Shown here in pieces: positions 7,746 through 17,128 of a stretch of 64,000 nt of DNA (positions are counted from its first letter, which is position 1; each line of letters opens with the position of its first letter). The DNA is taken from assembly GCF_016428585.1 (NCBI RefSeq), contig NZ_JAELVR010000005.1, forward strand, positions 1 through 64,000, given 5' to 3'. The DNA is from Sedimentitalea arenosa. Its GTDB lineage: Bacteria; Pseudomonadota; Alphaproteobacteria; Rhodobacterales; Rhodobacteraceae. The notes beneath the pieces were generated by a model, which was not told the origin of the DNA, did no database searches, and saw nothing but the letters and a program-made list of their open reading frames with translations. A program made the translations under genes and the position numbers.

Positions 7746-8939
7746 TCAATCCTTCAACGATTCCTCGCGCAGTCCGTCGGCCAGCAGGTTCAATCCCAGA
7801 ACCAGGCTCAGAAGCGCGAAGGCCGGTGGCAGGGCAGGGTGCAGGTAGATCGACAGCAGCTTGCGCCCCTCGTTGATCGTCGATCCCCAGTCCGGGCTCT
7901 CGGGCGGCAAACCCAGCCCGAAGAACCCGAGTGTGCCCAGAAGGATCGTCGTATAACCGATGCGCAGACAGAAATCGACGATCAGCGGCCCGCGCGCGTT
8001 GGGCAGGATTTCCCAGAGCATGATGTACCAGGGGCCTTCGCCGCGGGTTTGGGCGGCAGCGACATAATCCCGGGTCTTGATGTCCATTGCAAGCCCGCGC
8101 ACGATCCGGAAGACGGTGGGCGAGTTGACGAACACCACCGACACGAAGACCACGAGGATTCCGCCCGGGATGTCGAAGATGTCCAGCACGCCGGGCAGGA
8201 TCGAGACCGCCGAACCGACTTCCGAGATCAGCGACAGATATAGCCAGAGCATCACGCCCAGGACCACGATCAGCAGCGGCGTGCGGAACGTCGGCTGCGT
8301 GTAGTAGCGCGAATTCAGCAGCACCCCGACGAAGACGATGGGGAATACGAAGAGCACCGTCGCCATGTAGTTCGGTACCCCGGTCGCCACGATCTCGGGC
8401 GTCACCAGGAGGTAGAACAGCAGGATGACCGGAAAGGCGAGGATGAGATTGGCGAGGAAGGACAGGAAGGTATCCAGCCGGCCACCATAATAGCCAGCCG
8501 GCAGGCCCAACGTGATCCCGACCATGAAGGCGAAGAGCGTCGCCAGGGGCGCGATCTGGACCACCACCCAGGCGCCCTTGACCATGCGGCTGAACACGTC
8601 ACGCGCCAGGTTGTCGCCGCCCAGCAGGTACCAGGCGTATTGGCCGTCCTCGGCACTTGGCAACGGTGTGCCCGGCACCTTGTTCTTCATGCCGGATATC
8701 TGCGCCAGCGGGTCGTGCGTGACGATCAGGTCCAGTGCGCCGAAGACGCCGGTGAAAACCCAGAACATCACGAGGCCGAAGCCGATCATGCCGATCGGGC
8801 TGTCAAACAGCTTGCCGTAGAGCCCCAACCGGCGCTTGAAGGCGATCGAAACGGCGAAGAGGACGATCAAAGCGATCCAGACCGACGTGAACTGATAGAT
8901 CACCCGCGTGATGATTTCGACTGTCGTAAGAGGTTCCAT
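7746..8939 (-). CDS. ABC transporter permease, DppC/OppC type
   Basis: The 397-residue membrane protein has about six hydrophobic segments and the binding-protein-dependent transport inner-membrane domain in its second half. The EAA-like loop is seen as a D-Y-V-A-A-A-Q-T-R-G-E-G-P region, followed by L-P-N-A-R-G-P-L. It is longer than the usual 290-300 residues of DppC, with an extended N-terminal half that carries a periplasmic insertion around residues 75-105. The start ATG follows GAGGGAGACGGAAG, a good ribosome binding site. It lies 12 bases after the stop of the DppB-like gene and is presumed to pair with it to form the channel. Confidence 0.88.
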   Translation of the reverse strand: MEPLTTVEIITRVIYQFTSVWIALIVLFAVSIAFKRRLGLYGKLFDSPIGMIGFGLVMFWVFTGVFGALDLIVTHDPLAQISGMKNKVPGTPLPSAEDGQYAWYLLGGDNLARDVFSRMVKGAWVVVQIAPLATLFAFMVGITLGLPAGYYGGRLDTFLSFLANLILAFPVILLFYLLVTPEIVATGVPNYMATVLFVFPIVFVGVLLNSRYYTQPTFRTPLLIVVLGVMLWLYLSLISEVGSAVSILPGVLDIFDIPGGILVVFVSVVFVNSPTVFRIVRGLAMDIKTRDYVAAAQTRGEGPWYIMLWEILPNARGPLIVDFCLRIGYTTILLGTLGFFGLGLPPESPDWGSTINEGRKLLSIYLHPALPPAFALLSLVLGLNLLADGLREESLKD

Positions 8940-8951
8940 CTTCCGTCTCCC

Positions 8952-10004
8952 TCACGAAATGCGGATGCGCGGATTCAGATAGACGTAGCCGATATCCGAT
9001 ATCAGCTGGGTCACCAGAACCACGATCACCGAGACCACCGAGACCGCCAGCAGCAGTTCGATGTCGTTGTTGCCGGCCGCCTGCACCAGCGTCCAGCCGA
9101 AGCCCTTGTAGTTGAACAGAGTCTCGACGATCACCACCCCATTCAGAAGCCACGGAAACTGCAGCATGATGACGGTGAAAGGCGCGATCAGCGCGTTGCG
9201 CAAGGCGTGCTTCAGAACGATGTTGGGGAAGCTGACCCCTTTCAGCCGCGCGGTGCGGATGTACTGCGCCGTCATCACCTCGGTCATGCTGGCCCGCGTC
9301 ATTCGCGCGATATAGCCCATTCCGTAGAGCGAGATCGTCAGCACCGGCAGGAAGAAATTCTCGAAATTCGCGTTCTCCATCGCCGAGGTCGCGGTTCCCT
9401 TGAACCATTTCAGCCCAACGGCCGAGGAGGCGAAGACCGCGATGAAGATGACGCCCGATACGTATTCGGGCGTCGCGGTCGTGATGATTGAGAATGTCGA
9501 GAGCGTCCGGTCCGTGACCGAACCTTCGCGCATGCCCGCAAGAACGCCGACCAGAAGGGCAGAGGGGATCATCAGCACCAGAACCCAGAACATCAGCTTG
9601 CCGGTCAGTCCCAGCCGGGTCGCGATGATCGTGGATACGTCGTCCTTGAACACCGTCGAATAGCCCCAGTCACCTTGCAGGATGCCACAGAAGCGGGGGG
9701 CGTCTGCCGCCGTGGCGGCATCGGCGGTGCCATCGATGCACCGTCCGGTGACACCGTCCTCGGTCTCCAGTGTCCAGCCCGGCAGCACGCCCAGCCATTG
9801 TCCGTATTTGACGGGCAGGGGCTGCATGTAGCCTTCCTTGGTCAGCCAGCTGATCACCGCTTCGTCGGACATCCGAAAGTTGCCCTGGGTTTTCGCCAGC
9901 TTTTCGAGATTGGGGAAGAGGTTGGTCAGAAAGAACACGATGAATGTCAGGCACAGCGCCGTCAGAATCATCACGCCGGATCTGCGCAGTATGAAGAGTC
10001 CCAT
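8952..10004 (-). CDS. ABC transporter permease, DppB/OppB type
   Basis: The 350-residue membrane protein has an N-terminal transmembrane segment (L-R-R-S-G-V-M-I-L-T-A-L). A long periplasmic loop (about 35-120) contains the two cysteines C-I-D-G-T and F-C-G-I, and a C-terminal permease core carries the E-V-M-T-A-Q-Y-I-R-T-A-R-L-K-G cytoplasmic loop typical of DppB/OppB, which contacts the ATPase. It lies between the binding-protein gene and the second permease gene. The 103-base gap to the binding-protein gene contains a strong stem-loop. Confidence 0.9.
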   Translation of the reverse strand: MGLFILRRSGVMILTALCLTFIVFFLTNLFPNLEKLAKTQGNFRMSDEAVISWLTKEGYMQPLPVKYGQWLGVLPGWTLETEDGVTGRCIDGTADAATAADAPRFCGILQGDWGYSTVFKDDVSTIIATRLGLTGKLMFWVLVLMIPSALLVGVLAGMREGSVTDRTLSTFSIITTATPEYVSGVIFIAVFASSAVGLKWFKGTATSAMENANFENFFLPVLTISLYGMGYIARMTRASMTEVMTAQYIRTARLKGVSFPNIVLKHALRNALIAPFTVIMLQFPWLLNGVVIVETLFNYKGFGWTLVQAAGNNDIELLLAVSVVSVIVVLVTQLISDIGYVYLNPRIRIS

Positions 10005-10068
10005 GATGTCCCCTGTGGTCAGGATGCGCGCGGTCCCTGTCGGACCTTGTCGTTACTTGGGTCTGCAC

Positions 10069-10094
10069 GAAGCGCGCCGGTCATGGCGCGCTTC
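10069..10094 (-). promoter_or_regulatory. Perfect 10-bp stem-loop just after the binding-protein gene
   Basis: GAAGCGCGCC (10069-10078) and GGCGCGCTTC (10085-10094) form a perfect 10-bp stem with a 6-base loop. It starts 14 bases after the stop codon of the substrate-binding protein gene in the direction of transcription. There is no T-run after it, so it is not a classical terminator. A stem between a binding-protein gene and its permeases commonly protects the upstream mRNA or dampens read-through, giving more binding protein than membrane components. Confidence 0.5.
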
Positions 10095-10107
10095 GCGAGA
10101 GGGTGCG

Positions 10108-11772
10108 TCAGGCCGCGAAACCCCATTTGTAGTGATGGTGTTCGAACGCGATATGCATGTCCGTGCCGACAAGCCCTTCGCGCATGTGGCGATATAGCGA
10201 GCGCCAATAGGGCTGCACCGTGACGCCTTCCTCCTGGATCAGAGCTTCCATCTTCGCCATGACCTCGCGGCGCTGGTCCGCATCCGCCAGTTTCAGAGCA
10301 TCCGCCAGAAGCGCGTCGAACTCCGCATTCTCCCAGCCGAACTCGTTCCAGGCTTCGCCCGACTTGTAGGCCAGTGCGTGGATCTGAACCCCAAGCGGGC
10401 GGTGGTTCCAGTTGGTCGCGCTGAACGGATACTTGGTCCAGTCGTTCCAGAAAGTCGAGCCGGGCAGAACCGTCCGTTTGACCTTGAAGCCGGCGTCGCG
10501 CAGCTGGGCAGCGACGGCGTCGCAGGTGTTCTTGCGCCAGTCGTCGTCGATCGACATCAGCTCATGCTCGAAATCGAGCATGCCCGCTTCCTCCATGAGC
10601 GCCTTGGCCGCGGCCGGGTCCACTTGCTGCGGCGGCAGTTCGGCGTATTCCGGGTGCATCGGCGCGACGTGGTGGTTTTCGGCCGGCCGGCCCAGGTTCG
10701 AATAGCCGAGCTCGAGACAGACCGCGTTGTCCACCGCCATCTGTATCGCCTGACGGACGCGCTTGTCCGCGTAGGGGCGCATGCCGTTCACCTCGGCCAA
10801 CTGGTTGGGACGGACCACGATGGTCGAGGCGGTCGGGATCTCGGACTTCACGAAACCCAGCCCGTCGAGCACCTCGATGAATTCGCCCACGCTTTCGTGG
10901 AGCATGTCCACCTCTTCGGATTCCAGCGCCGCCATCCAGGCGGAGGGGTCGGTTCCGAAATCGATATACTCGATCCTGTCGAGATATGGACCGCCATAGA
11001 CCTCGGTGCCCCACCATGTGTGATCCGTGTTGCGCTCCAGCGTGCATTTCACTCCGACTTCAAGCTCGGTCAACAGGTAGGGGCCGGTGCCCACGTTCTG
11101 GGTGAAATCATCGTTCTGGTAGGTGCTGTGCACGATCGCAGCCGGATAGTCCGACATGCCCGCGATCAGCGAGATGTCCGAGGTCGGCAGGTTGAGCCGC
11201 ACGGTGTGGTCGTCGACCACCTCGATTGCGCCGTCCATCGCCTTGCCGGTCGACTCGTCGATCATGGTAGCGAAGCGCCCGGCCATCGAGTTGCCCTCGG
11301 CGTCTTTCTCGCACCAGCGTTCAATATTGCGCACGACATCTTCGGCCGTGAAATCATCGCCGTTGTTCCATTTGACTCCCTGGCGCAGATTCAGCGTGTA
11401 CTGGGTCGCGTCTTCGTTGATCTCCCAGCTTTCCAGCAGCATGCCGCGGAAGCTGCCGTCGGAATTGTATTCGACGAGGTATTCCAACGTGCCCCGTGTC
11501 TGGTTGCCCATTTCCGACCAGTCGTAGGTGCGCGGATCCTTGAGCGGTCGCACGCTCATCTGTACCCGCAGCACACCTCCGTCCTGAGCGCTCGCCTGCG
11601 CCTGCGCGGGAGCGGGCAGTCCGATCAGACCATAGGCCGCCGAGGCCGTCAGGCCCAGCGATGTGGCGCGGGTCAGGAATTCGCGGCGGCTGAGTTTGCC
11701 CTCGTTGTATTCCCGGGCGTGCATCTTGGCTGCCCAGTGCACCGGTTTTTGGTCGAGTGTTGGTTCTGTCAT
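10108..11772 (-). CDS. Tat-exported extracellular solute-binding protein (family 5) of peptide-type ABC transporter
   Basis: The 554-residue protein has a twin-arginine signal: K-L-S-R-R-E-F-L at residues 27-33, then a hydrophobic stretch and P-A-Q-A-Q-A near 60. The mature part is a family 5 (DppA/OppA) binding protein, with Y-N-L-R-Q-G-V-K-W-like and a later R-Q-A-I-Q-M-A-V-D core motif. It captures the substrate in the periplasm and hands it to the two permeases encoded downstream. The substrate, a peptide or another compound such as an opine or glycoside, cannot be settled from sequence. It is first in the operon. The 276 bases upstream, to miaA, hold its promoter, but no clear box was picked out. 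Confidence 0.9.
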   Translation of the reverse strand: MTEPTLDQKPVHWAAKMHAREYNEGKLSRREFLTRATSLGLTASAAYGLIGLPAPAQAQASAQDGGVLRVQMSVRPLKDPRTYDWSEMGNQTRGTLEYLVEYNSDGSFRGMLLESWEINEDATQYTLNLRQGVKWNNGDDFTAEDVVRNIERWCEKDAEGNSMAGRFATMIDESTGKAMDGAIEVVDDHTVRLNLPTSDISLIAGMSDYPAAIVHSTYQNDDFTQNVGTGPYLLTELEVGVKCTLERNTDHTWWGTEVYGGPYLDRIEYIDFGTDPSAWMAALESEEVDMLHESVGEFIEVLDGLGFVKSEIPTASTIVVRPNQLAEVNGMRPYADKRVRQAIQMAVDNAVCLELGYSNLGRPAENHHVAPMHPEYAELPPQQVDPAAAKALMEEAGMLDFEHELMSIDDDWRKNTCDAVAAQLRDAGFKVKRTVLPGSTFWNDWTKYPFSATNWNHRPLGVQIHALAYKSGEAWNEFGWENAEFDALLADALKLADADQRREVMAKMEALIQEEGVTVQPYWRSLYRHMREGLVGTDMHIAFEHHHYKWGFAA

Positions 11773-12048
11773 CGCAGTCTCCCTGGTGTTGTCTTTCGCG
11801 GAGCCGACATGTGCCTACCATCGCAACATCCGGCGTGCCGTTTTCCGTCTTGGCGAAATTTTATGACTCCCTGCCGGGTATTCCGCACGACTTGCCCCTG
11901 TCCGTCAATCGCCGCAGGCATCAATAAATGTAAAAAAGCGACGCCAACCCTGCCTGAAAGCGACATTGTTTCGTGCGGTCGGCAACCGAACCTCGCGATG
12001 GGGCCGGGCGCGCGCGATATCGGTCTTGGATGAGCGGTTGATAGCAGA

Positions 12049-12915
12049 TCAATTCCGCGGGTCGATCCACGTCCATGTTGCCATCTTCGATCTGAACCAC
12101 GTGCGCTGGCGTTTGGCGAATTGCCGGGTCGAGACGGTCACCGCCTCTCGGGCCTCGTCGAGCGTGAGATCCCCGGTCAGGTGGGCCAGCAACTGGGGCA
12201 CGCCGATCGCCTTGAAGGCGGGCAGAGAAGGGTCGGCGCGGTCCTGCATCGCGCGCACTTCGTCAAGGGCGCCTTCGGCGAGCATGCGGTCGAAGCGCTG
12301 CGTGATGCGCTCCAGAAGCCAATCCCGCAGAGCGTCGATGACCAGGGTTTCCGCATCGGCGGCGCGCAGCAGCGGGGCCGGCGTGTCGTCCTGCCAATCG
12401 GCCAGCGCGCGACCGGTCGCGATCTGCACCTCGAAGGCACGTTGCACGCGTGCCCTGTTCTTCTGGTCGAGACGCGCGCGCGTCCGGCCGTCGAGGCGGG
12501 CAAGCATCTCCTCCAGCGGCACCCCATCCGCCTCTGTGCGGATATGGGGCGGTGTGGCCGGGATTTCGGCAATACCCTGTGTCAGAGCGGAGAAATAGAG
12601 ACCTGTGCCCCCGACGATGATCGGCCGTTCCGGCCCGGACAGCAAAGGTGCCACGTCGCGCAGCCAATGGCCGGCGGAATAGGTCACGGACCACGGCACA
12701 TGCCCGTAAAGCGAATGCGGCGCGCGGCCTTCCTCTTGGGCCGAAGGACGGGCGGTCACGATCCGCCAACAATCATAGATCTGGCTCGCATCCGCGTTGA
12801 TGATCCGTCCGCCGCCCTGTTCGGCGATTGACAGCGCAAGGGCGGATTTACCCGACGCGGTCGGGCCTGCGATCAGAACCGGGCGATCGGGCGGAATGGC
12901 TGAAAGATCGAGCAT
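12049..12915 (-). CDS. miaA: MiaA, tRNA dimethylallyltransferase
   Basis: The 288-residue protein adds a dimethylallyl group to A37 of tRNAs reading UNN codons. Its P-loop G-P-T-A-S-G-K-S is at residues 17-24. The D-A-S-Q-I-Y-D segment (substrate-binding Asp) and V-G-G-T-G-L-Y-F follow, with [12 protein letters not shown] near the C-terminus. All are MiaA hallmarks. The ATG at 12915 is preferred over the TTG one codon earlier. It is divergent from pyrH, with 146 bases between the starts. Confidence 0.95.
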   Translation of the reverse strand: MLDLSAIPPDRPVLIAGPTASGKSALALSIAEQGGGRIINADASQIYDCWRIVTARPSAQEEGRAPHSLYGHVPWSVTYSAGHWLRDVAPLLSGPERPIIVGGTGLYFSALTQGIAEIPATPPHIRTEADGVPLEEMLARLDGRTRARLDQKNRARVQRAFEVQIATGRALADWQDDTPAPLLRAADAETLVIDALRDWLLERITQRFDRMLAEGALDEVRAMQDRADPSLPAFKAIGVPQLLAHLTGDLTLDEAREAVTVSTRQFAKRQRTWFRSKMATWTWIDPRN

Positions 12916-13061
12916 CAAAGCCGCTTATGCCATGGCGGCGAACGGGATCAAGCGCTTCGCCGCGCATGGGGGCTGCAGAAACCGTGCGCGGCGCATTGAA
13001 CCCGGCAGAGATTTCCTCCATTTTGCGTGCGAATGACCCTGGCGGTGCAGCGGAGCGCGAC

Positions 13062-13811
13062 ATGACATCTTCCCCACAGACTGACACTCCCTCCGCGCCT
13101 GATACCACCTACAAGCGCGTCATGCTGAAGATTTCCGGCGAAGCGCTGATGGGCGATCAGGGCTTCGGGCTGCATCCGCCGACGGTCCAGCGGATCGCCG
13201 AAGAGGTCAAGTCGGTGCACGATCTGGGTGTCGAAATCTGCATGGTGATCGGCGGCGGCAACATCTTTCGTGGCCTGCAGGGCTCTGCCCAGGGGATGGA
13301 GCGCACCACGGCGGATTACATGGGCATGCTGGCCACGGTGATGAACGCACTGGCGATGCAGTCGGCGCTCGAAGCGCTGGACATCCACACCCGTGTCATC
13401 AGCGCCATCACCATGAACGAGGTCGCCGAACCTTACATTCGCCGTCGCGCGGTGCGCCATCTCGAGAAGAAACGCGTCTGTGTGTTCGCCGCCGGCACCG
13501 GCAATCCCTATTTCACGACCGATACCGCCGCGACCCTGCGCGCCAACGAGATGAAATGCGAGGCGATCTTCAAGGGAACGAAGGTGGACGGTGTCTATGA
13601 CAAGGATCCCGCCAAGCACGCGGACGCCAAGCGTTACGACACCGTGAGCTATGACGACGTCCTTGCAAAGCGACTGGGCGTCATGGATGCCTCGGCCATT
13701 GCGCTGGCGCGCGACAACAACCTGCCGATCATCGTCTTTTCGCTGGACGAGCCGGGCGGGTTCCGGGGCATCCTCGCCGGACGCGGCACCTATACAAAGG
13801 TCCACGGCTAG
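13062..13811 (+). CDS. pyrH: PyrH, UMP kinase
   Basis: The 249-residue amino-acid-kinase-fold protein has [14 protein letters not shown] near the N-terminus, [10 protein letters not shown], and [15 protein letters not shown], which are the UMP kinase substrate loops. It phosphorylates UMP to UDP. The ATG at 13062, preceded by a GGAG, gives the family length. A longer in-frame reading to 12828 has no family resemblance. It heads the large plus-strand run of housekeeping genes; rpsB and tsf, which often precede it, are not here. Confidence 0.95.
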   Translation: MTSSPQTDTPSAPDTTYKRVMLKISGEALMGDQGFGLHPPTVQRIAEEVKSVHDLGVEICMVIGGGNIFRGLQGSAQGMERTTADYMGMLATVMNALAMQSALEALDIHTRVISAITMNEVAEPYIRRRAVRHLEKKRVCVFAAGTGNPYFTTDTAATLRANEMKCEAIFKGTKVDGVYDKDPAKHADAKRYDTVSYDDVLAKRLGVMDASAIALARDNNLPIIVFSLDEPGGFRGILAGRGTYTKVHG

Positions 13812-13859
13812 GGCTATAGAGCGTCAAACCACAGACAGCCAAGACGGGAAAGAGCGGAC

Positions 13860-14423
13860 ATGTCGGACGATTTCATGCTGGACACGGATGACCTGAAGCG
13901 CCGGATGGAAGGGGCGATCGCCTCTCTGCGCACCGAATTCGCGTCGTTGCGCACCGGGCGCGCCAGCGCCTCGATGCTAGAACCGGTCATGGTCGACGCC
14001 TACGGCCAGAAGACACCGATCAACCAGGTCGGCACGGTGAACGTGCCCGAGCCTCGGATGGTCACGATCAACGTCTGGGACAAGGGCTTGGTTGGCAAGG
14101 TCGAAAAAGCTATTCGGGAGAGCGGGTTGGGGATCAATCCTCAACTAAATGGCACGATCATCATGCTGCCGATTCCCGAGCTGAACGAGGAACGCCGCCG
14201 CGAGTTGACCAAGGTGGCGGGCCAGTATGCCGAACACGCCCGGGTCGCGATCCGCAACATCCGCCGCGACGGCATGGACCAGATCAAGAAGGCCAAGGCA
14301 GACGGCCTGTCCGAGGACGACCAGAAATTCTGGGAGAACGAGGTGCAGGAACTGACCGACAAGCTGATCGCCAGCGTCGACGCGCAGCTGGAAACGAAGC
14401 AAGCCGAAATCATGCAGGTGTGA
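13860..14423 (+). CDS. frr: Frr, ribosome recycling factor
   Basis: The 187-residue protein has the family length and the recognisable blocks [17 protein letters not shown]-x-L-x-E-E-R-R-x-E-L, and N-I-R-R-D-G-M-D-Q. With EF-G it splits the post-termination ribosome. It lies 48 bases after pyrH and 6 bases before uppS, a normal arrangement. Confidence 0.96.
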   Translation: MSDDFMLDTDDLKRRMEGAIASLRTEFASLRTGRASASMLEPVMVDAYGQKTPINQVGTVNVPEPRMVTINVWDKGLVGKVEKAIRESGLGINPQLNGTIIMLPIPELNEERRRELTKVAGQYAEHARVAIRNIRRDGMDQIKKAKADGLSEDDQKFWENEVQELTDKLIASVDAQLETKQAEIMQV

Positions 14424-14429
14424 CGGCAG

Positions 14430-15164
14430 GTGAGGGCCCTCGTTCCGGATACCGCGCCTGACGGCGGACCTCACCATGTCGCGATCATCATGGATGGCAA
14501 CGGGCGATGGGCGCAGGCTCGCGGACGTCCGCGTCTCTTCGGCCATCATGCCGGGGCACGCAGGGTGCGCGAGGTGGTCGAAGCCTGTCCGGATCTCGGG
14601 ATCAAGTACCTGACCATCTTCGCGTTTTCGACCGAGAACTGGAAACGCACCCAGGTCGAGGTGGCCGGCCTGATGAGCCTCTTTCGTCGTTACATCTCGA
14701 AGGAAACGCGCGCTCTGGATGCCCGCGGCGTGCGGGTCCGATTCATCGGTGACCGGGTGCGGCTGGACGCCAAGCTGATCGGTCTGATGGACCAGTTGGA
14801 AGAACAGACGCGCCACAACGACAGCGTACACCTGACCATCGCCCTGAACTATGGCGGCCGCGACGAGGTGGCCCGCGCCACGAAGCGCCTTGCAGAGGAC
14901 GTGGCGGATGGGCGTCTCGACCCCGCCGATGTCGACGAGGAAACCCTGCCGCGCTATCTCGACACGCATGTTCTGCCGGATCCCGACCTCGTGATCCGCA
15001 CCAGCGGCGAAGCGCGTATCTCGAACTTTCTGCTCTGGCAGTCGGCCTATGCGGAGTACGAGTTCATCGACACGCTCTGGCCCGATTTCACCGCCGAGGA
15101 ATTGCGCCGGCTCTGCACCAGCTACGGGGCACGCGACAGACGTTTCGGGGCAGTTCCGGCATGA
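14430..15164 (+). CDS. uppS: UppS, undecaprenyl diphosphate synthase
   Basis: The 244-residue cis-prenyltransferase has I-I-M-D-G-N-G-R-W-A (the Asp binds Mg2+), F-A-F-S-T-E-N-W-x-R, A-L-N-Y-G-G-R-D-E, and a C-terminal D-L-V-I-R-T-S-G-E-x-R-I-S-N-F-L-L-W-Q block. It makes the C55 carrier for peptidoglycan and other envelope glycans. The start is a GTG at 14430, the only suitable start between the frr stop and the conserved motif. The stop overlaps the cdsA start in ATGA. Confidence 0.95.
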   Translation: MRALVPDTAPDGGPHHVAIIMDGNGRWAQARGRPRLFGHHAGARRVREVVEACPDLGIKYLTIFAFSTENWKRTQVEVAGLMSLFRRYISKETRALDARGVRVRFIGDRVRLDAKLIGLMDQLEEQTRHNDSVHLTIALNYGGRDEVARATKRLAEDVADGRLDPADVDEETLPRYLDTHVLPDPDLVIRTSGEARISNFLLWQSAYAEYEFIDTLWPDFTAEELRRLCTSYGARDRRFGAVPA

Positions 15165-15952
15165 GCGCGTCGGGGCGCTGGTCCGACCTGGCGGCCCGCG
15201 TCGGCTCTGCCGTCGTCATGGTCGCCATCGGGCTCGCTGCCGTGATCGCCGGGGCGGATGTTTTTCATGCTTTCATCGCCATCGTCTGCGGCGTCATGGT
15301 CTGGGAACTGGTGCGCATGTTGTCGGGGCAGGGCGGTGCACTTGCCGTCGGCCTCGCGCTTCTGACGGCCGCGGCAGTGATGATCTCGATCTACCTTCCG
15401 GCGGTATATGCGCTGCCGGTTCTGCTGATACCCGTCTTCGTCGGAATGGCCACGCTGCCCGAGCACAAGCTGGTCTATGGTGCTTTCGTGGCGCTGGTCT
15501 GCCTTGCCGGCTATGAAATGATGACGGTGCGCGACTTCTTTGGTCTGATCTGGATCTTCTGGTTGATCCTGATCGTGATCATGTCGGACGTTGCCGGGTA
15601 TTTCGCCGGGCGCATCTTTGGTGGGCCGAAATTCTGGCCCCGCGTCAGCCCCAAGAAGACCTGGTCGGGCACCATCGCGGGCTGGGTCGGCGCCGCTTTC
15701 ATCGGCCTCGGGTTCGCGCTCTATCTCGATGTGTCCATGACGCTGGTGCCATATTCGATGTTGGTGGCCTTCGCGGCACAGATGGGTGATATCGCCGAGA
15801 GCGCGGTCAAGCGGATGGTCGGGGTGAAAGACTCCTCGGCCCTGATCCCTGGCCATGGTGGTCTGCTCGACCGCTTCGACGGGATGCTGGGCGCCTCTTT
15901 CTTCGTCCTGCTGACCAGCGCAGCCCTGGGCCTGCCGCCCGTGGCCGGCTGA
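15161..15952 (+). CDS. cdsA: CdsA, phosphatidate cytidylyltransferase
   Basis: The 263-residue membrane protein has about seven to eight hydrophobic segments and the CDP-alcohol synthesis signature near the C-terminus, seen as S-A-V-K-R-M-x-G-V-K-D-S-S-x-L-I-P-G-H-G-G-x-L-D-R-F-D. It converts phosphatidic acid and CTP to CDP-diacylglycerol, the precursor of membrane phospholipids. The P-K-K-T-W-S-G motif is also visible. It overlaps uppS by 4 bases and dxr by 1 base. Confidence 0.95.
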   Translation: MSASGRWSDLAARVGSAVVMVAIGLAAVIAGADVFHAFIAIVCGVMVWELVRMLSGQGGALAVGLALLTAAAVMISIYLPAVYALPVLLIPVFVGMATLPEHKLVYGAFVALVCLAGYEMMTVRDFFGLIWIFWLILIVIMSDVAGYFAGRIFGGPKFWPRVSPKKTWSGTIAGWVGAAFIGLGFALYLDVSMTLVPYSMLVAFAAQMGDIAESAVKRMVGVKDSSALIPGHGGLLDRFDGMLGASFFVLLTSAALGLPPVAG

Positions 15953-17124
15953 TGCGGCGCGTTTCCATTCTGGGGGCGACCGGGTCGATCGGGCAGAACA
16001 CGATCGACCTGATCGCACGCGAGCCCGACCGCTTTGACGTGGTTGCGCTGACCGGGGGAAGGAATGTCGAGCAGTTGGCGCGCGACGCCAGGGCTTTGCG
16101 GGCAGAGACGGCAGTCACCGCCTATCCCGACCGCCTGGATGACCTGCGAACGGCCCTCTCGGGCAGCGGTATCGAGGCCGCGGCAGGGCCGGCCGCCCTG
16201 CAGGACGCAGCCGCGCGCCCGGCGGATTGGGTCATGTCGGCCATCGTCGGTGCAGCCGGGCTGGCACCGGGTCTCGAAGCGCTGAAGCAGGGCGCGACGC
16301 TTGCCCTTGCCAACAAGGAGTCGCTGGTCTGCGCGGGTGCGATGGTGATGGAAACAGCCTGCCGGCACGGTGGCCGCATTCTGCCGGTGGACAGCGAACA
16401 CTCTGCCGTCTTCCAGGCTCTGATCGGCGAGGAGATGGAGTCGGTCGAACGCATCATCATCACCGCCAGCGGGGGCGCGTTTCGCGACTGGCCGCTGGAA
16501 GCGCTGAAGTCCGCAACACTGGATGAGGCATCGAGCCACCCGAACTGGGACATGGGTCAACGGATCACGATCGACAGCGCGTCCATGTTCAACAAGGCAT
16601 TGGAACTTATTGAGACAAAGGAATATTTTGGCGTCTCGCCTGATCGGATCGAAGTGATCGTGCACCCCGAATCCCTGGTGCATGCCTTGGTGGGGTTCCG
16701 CGATGGCGCGTTGATGGCGCATGTTGGCCCGCCGGATATGCGCCACGCCATCGGCTTCGCGCTGAACTGGCCCGATCGGGCGGAGTTGCCGGTGCACCGG
16801 CTCGACCTGGCGCAGGTGGGCCAACTGAATTTCCGCGCCCCGGACGATCTGCGCTATCCGGCCTTGCGCCTTGCGCGCAACGTCATGCAGCGCGGCGGTT
16901 TGGCCGGCGCGGTGTTCAACGCCGCCAAGGAGCGGGCGCTGGACATGTTCATCGCGGGAGAGGTTGGATTCCTCGACATGGCTATCATCGTCGAGGAGGT
17001 CCTGACCCGATTTGAGGCCGAACCCGGCCTTATTGATGCCGAAATGACACTTGAAACGGTCATGCAAACGGACCATCTGGCCAGAACATGGGCGGTTGAG
17101 GTCATGCAAGAGCGAGCAGGATAG
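15952..17124 (+). CDS. dxr: Dxr, 1-deoxy-D-xylulose 5-phosphate reductoisomerase
   Basis: The 390-residue enzyme of the MEP isoprenoid route has the NADPH-binding G-A-T-G-S-I-G-Q-N-T at residues 8-17, A-L-A-N-K-E-S-L-V-x-A-G, the metal-binding P-V-D-S-E-H-S-A, the substrate loop and a D-x-x-S-M-F-N-K-x-L-E block. It supplies precursors to UppS upstream. The later MEP enzymes IspD and IspF are encoded near 60.4-61.5 kb in the same window. It overlaps cdsA by one base. Confidence 0.96.
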   Translation: MRRVSILGATGSIGQNTIDLIAREPDRFDVVALTGGRNVEQLARDARALRAETAVTAYPDRLDDLRTALSGSGIEAAAGPAALQDAAARPADWVMSAIVGAAGLAPGLEALKQGATLALANKESLVCAGAMVMETACRHGGRILPVDSEHSAVFQALIGEEMESVERIIITASGGAFRDWPLEALKSATLDEASSHPNWDMGQRITIDSASMFNKALELIETKEYFGVSPDRIEVIVHPESLVHALVGFRDGALMAHVGPPDMRHAIGFALNWPDRAELPVHRLDLAQVGQLNFRAPDDLRYPALRLARNVMQRGGLAGAVFNAAKERALDMFIAGEVGFLDMAIIVEEVLTRFEAEPGLIDAEMTLETVMQTDHLARTWAVEVMQERAG

Positions 17125-17128
17125 AAGT

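Noticed and set aside
10378-12033. A 551-codon open frame on the plus strand opposite the binding-protein gene
   Set aside because: It mirrors a strong minus-strand gene with a Tat signal and family motifs. The frame is open only because of high GC codon bias, and no family resemblance was seen.
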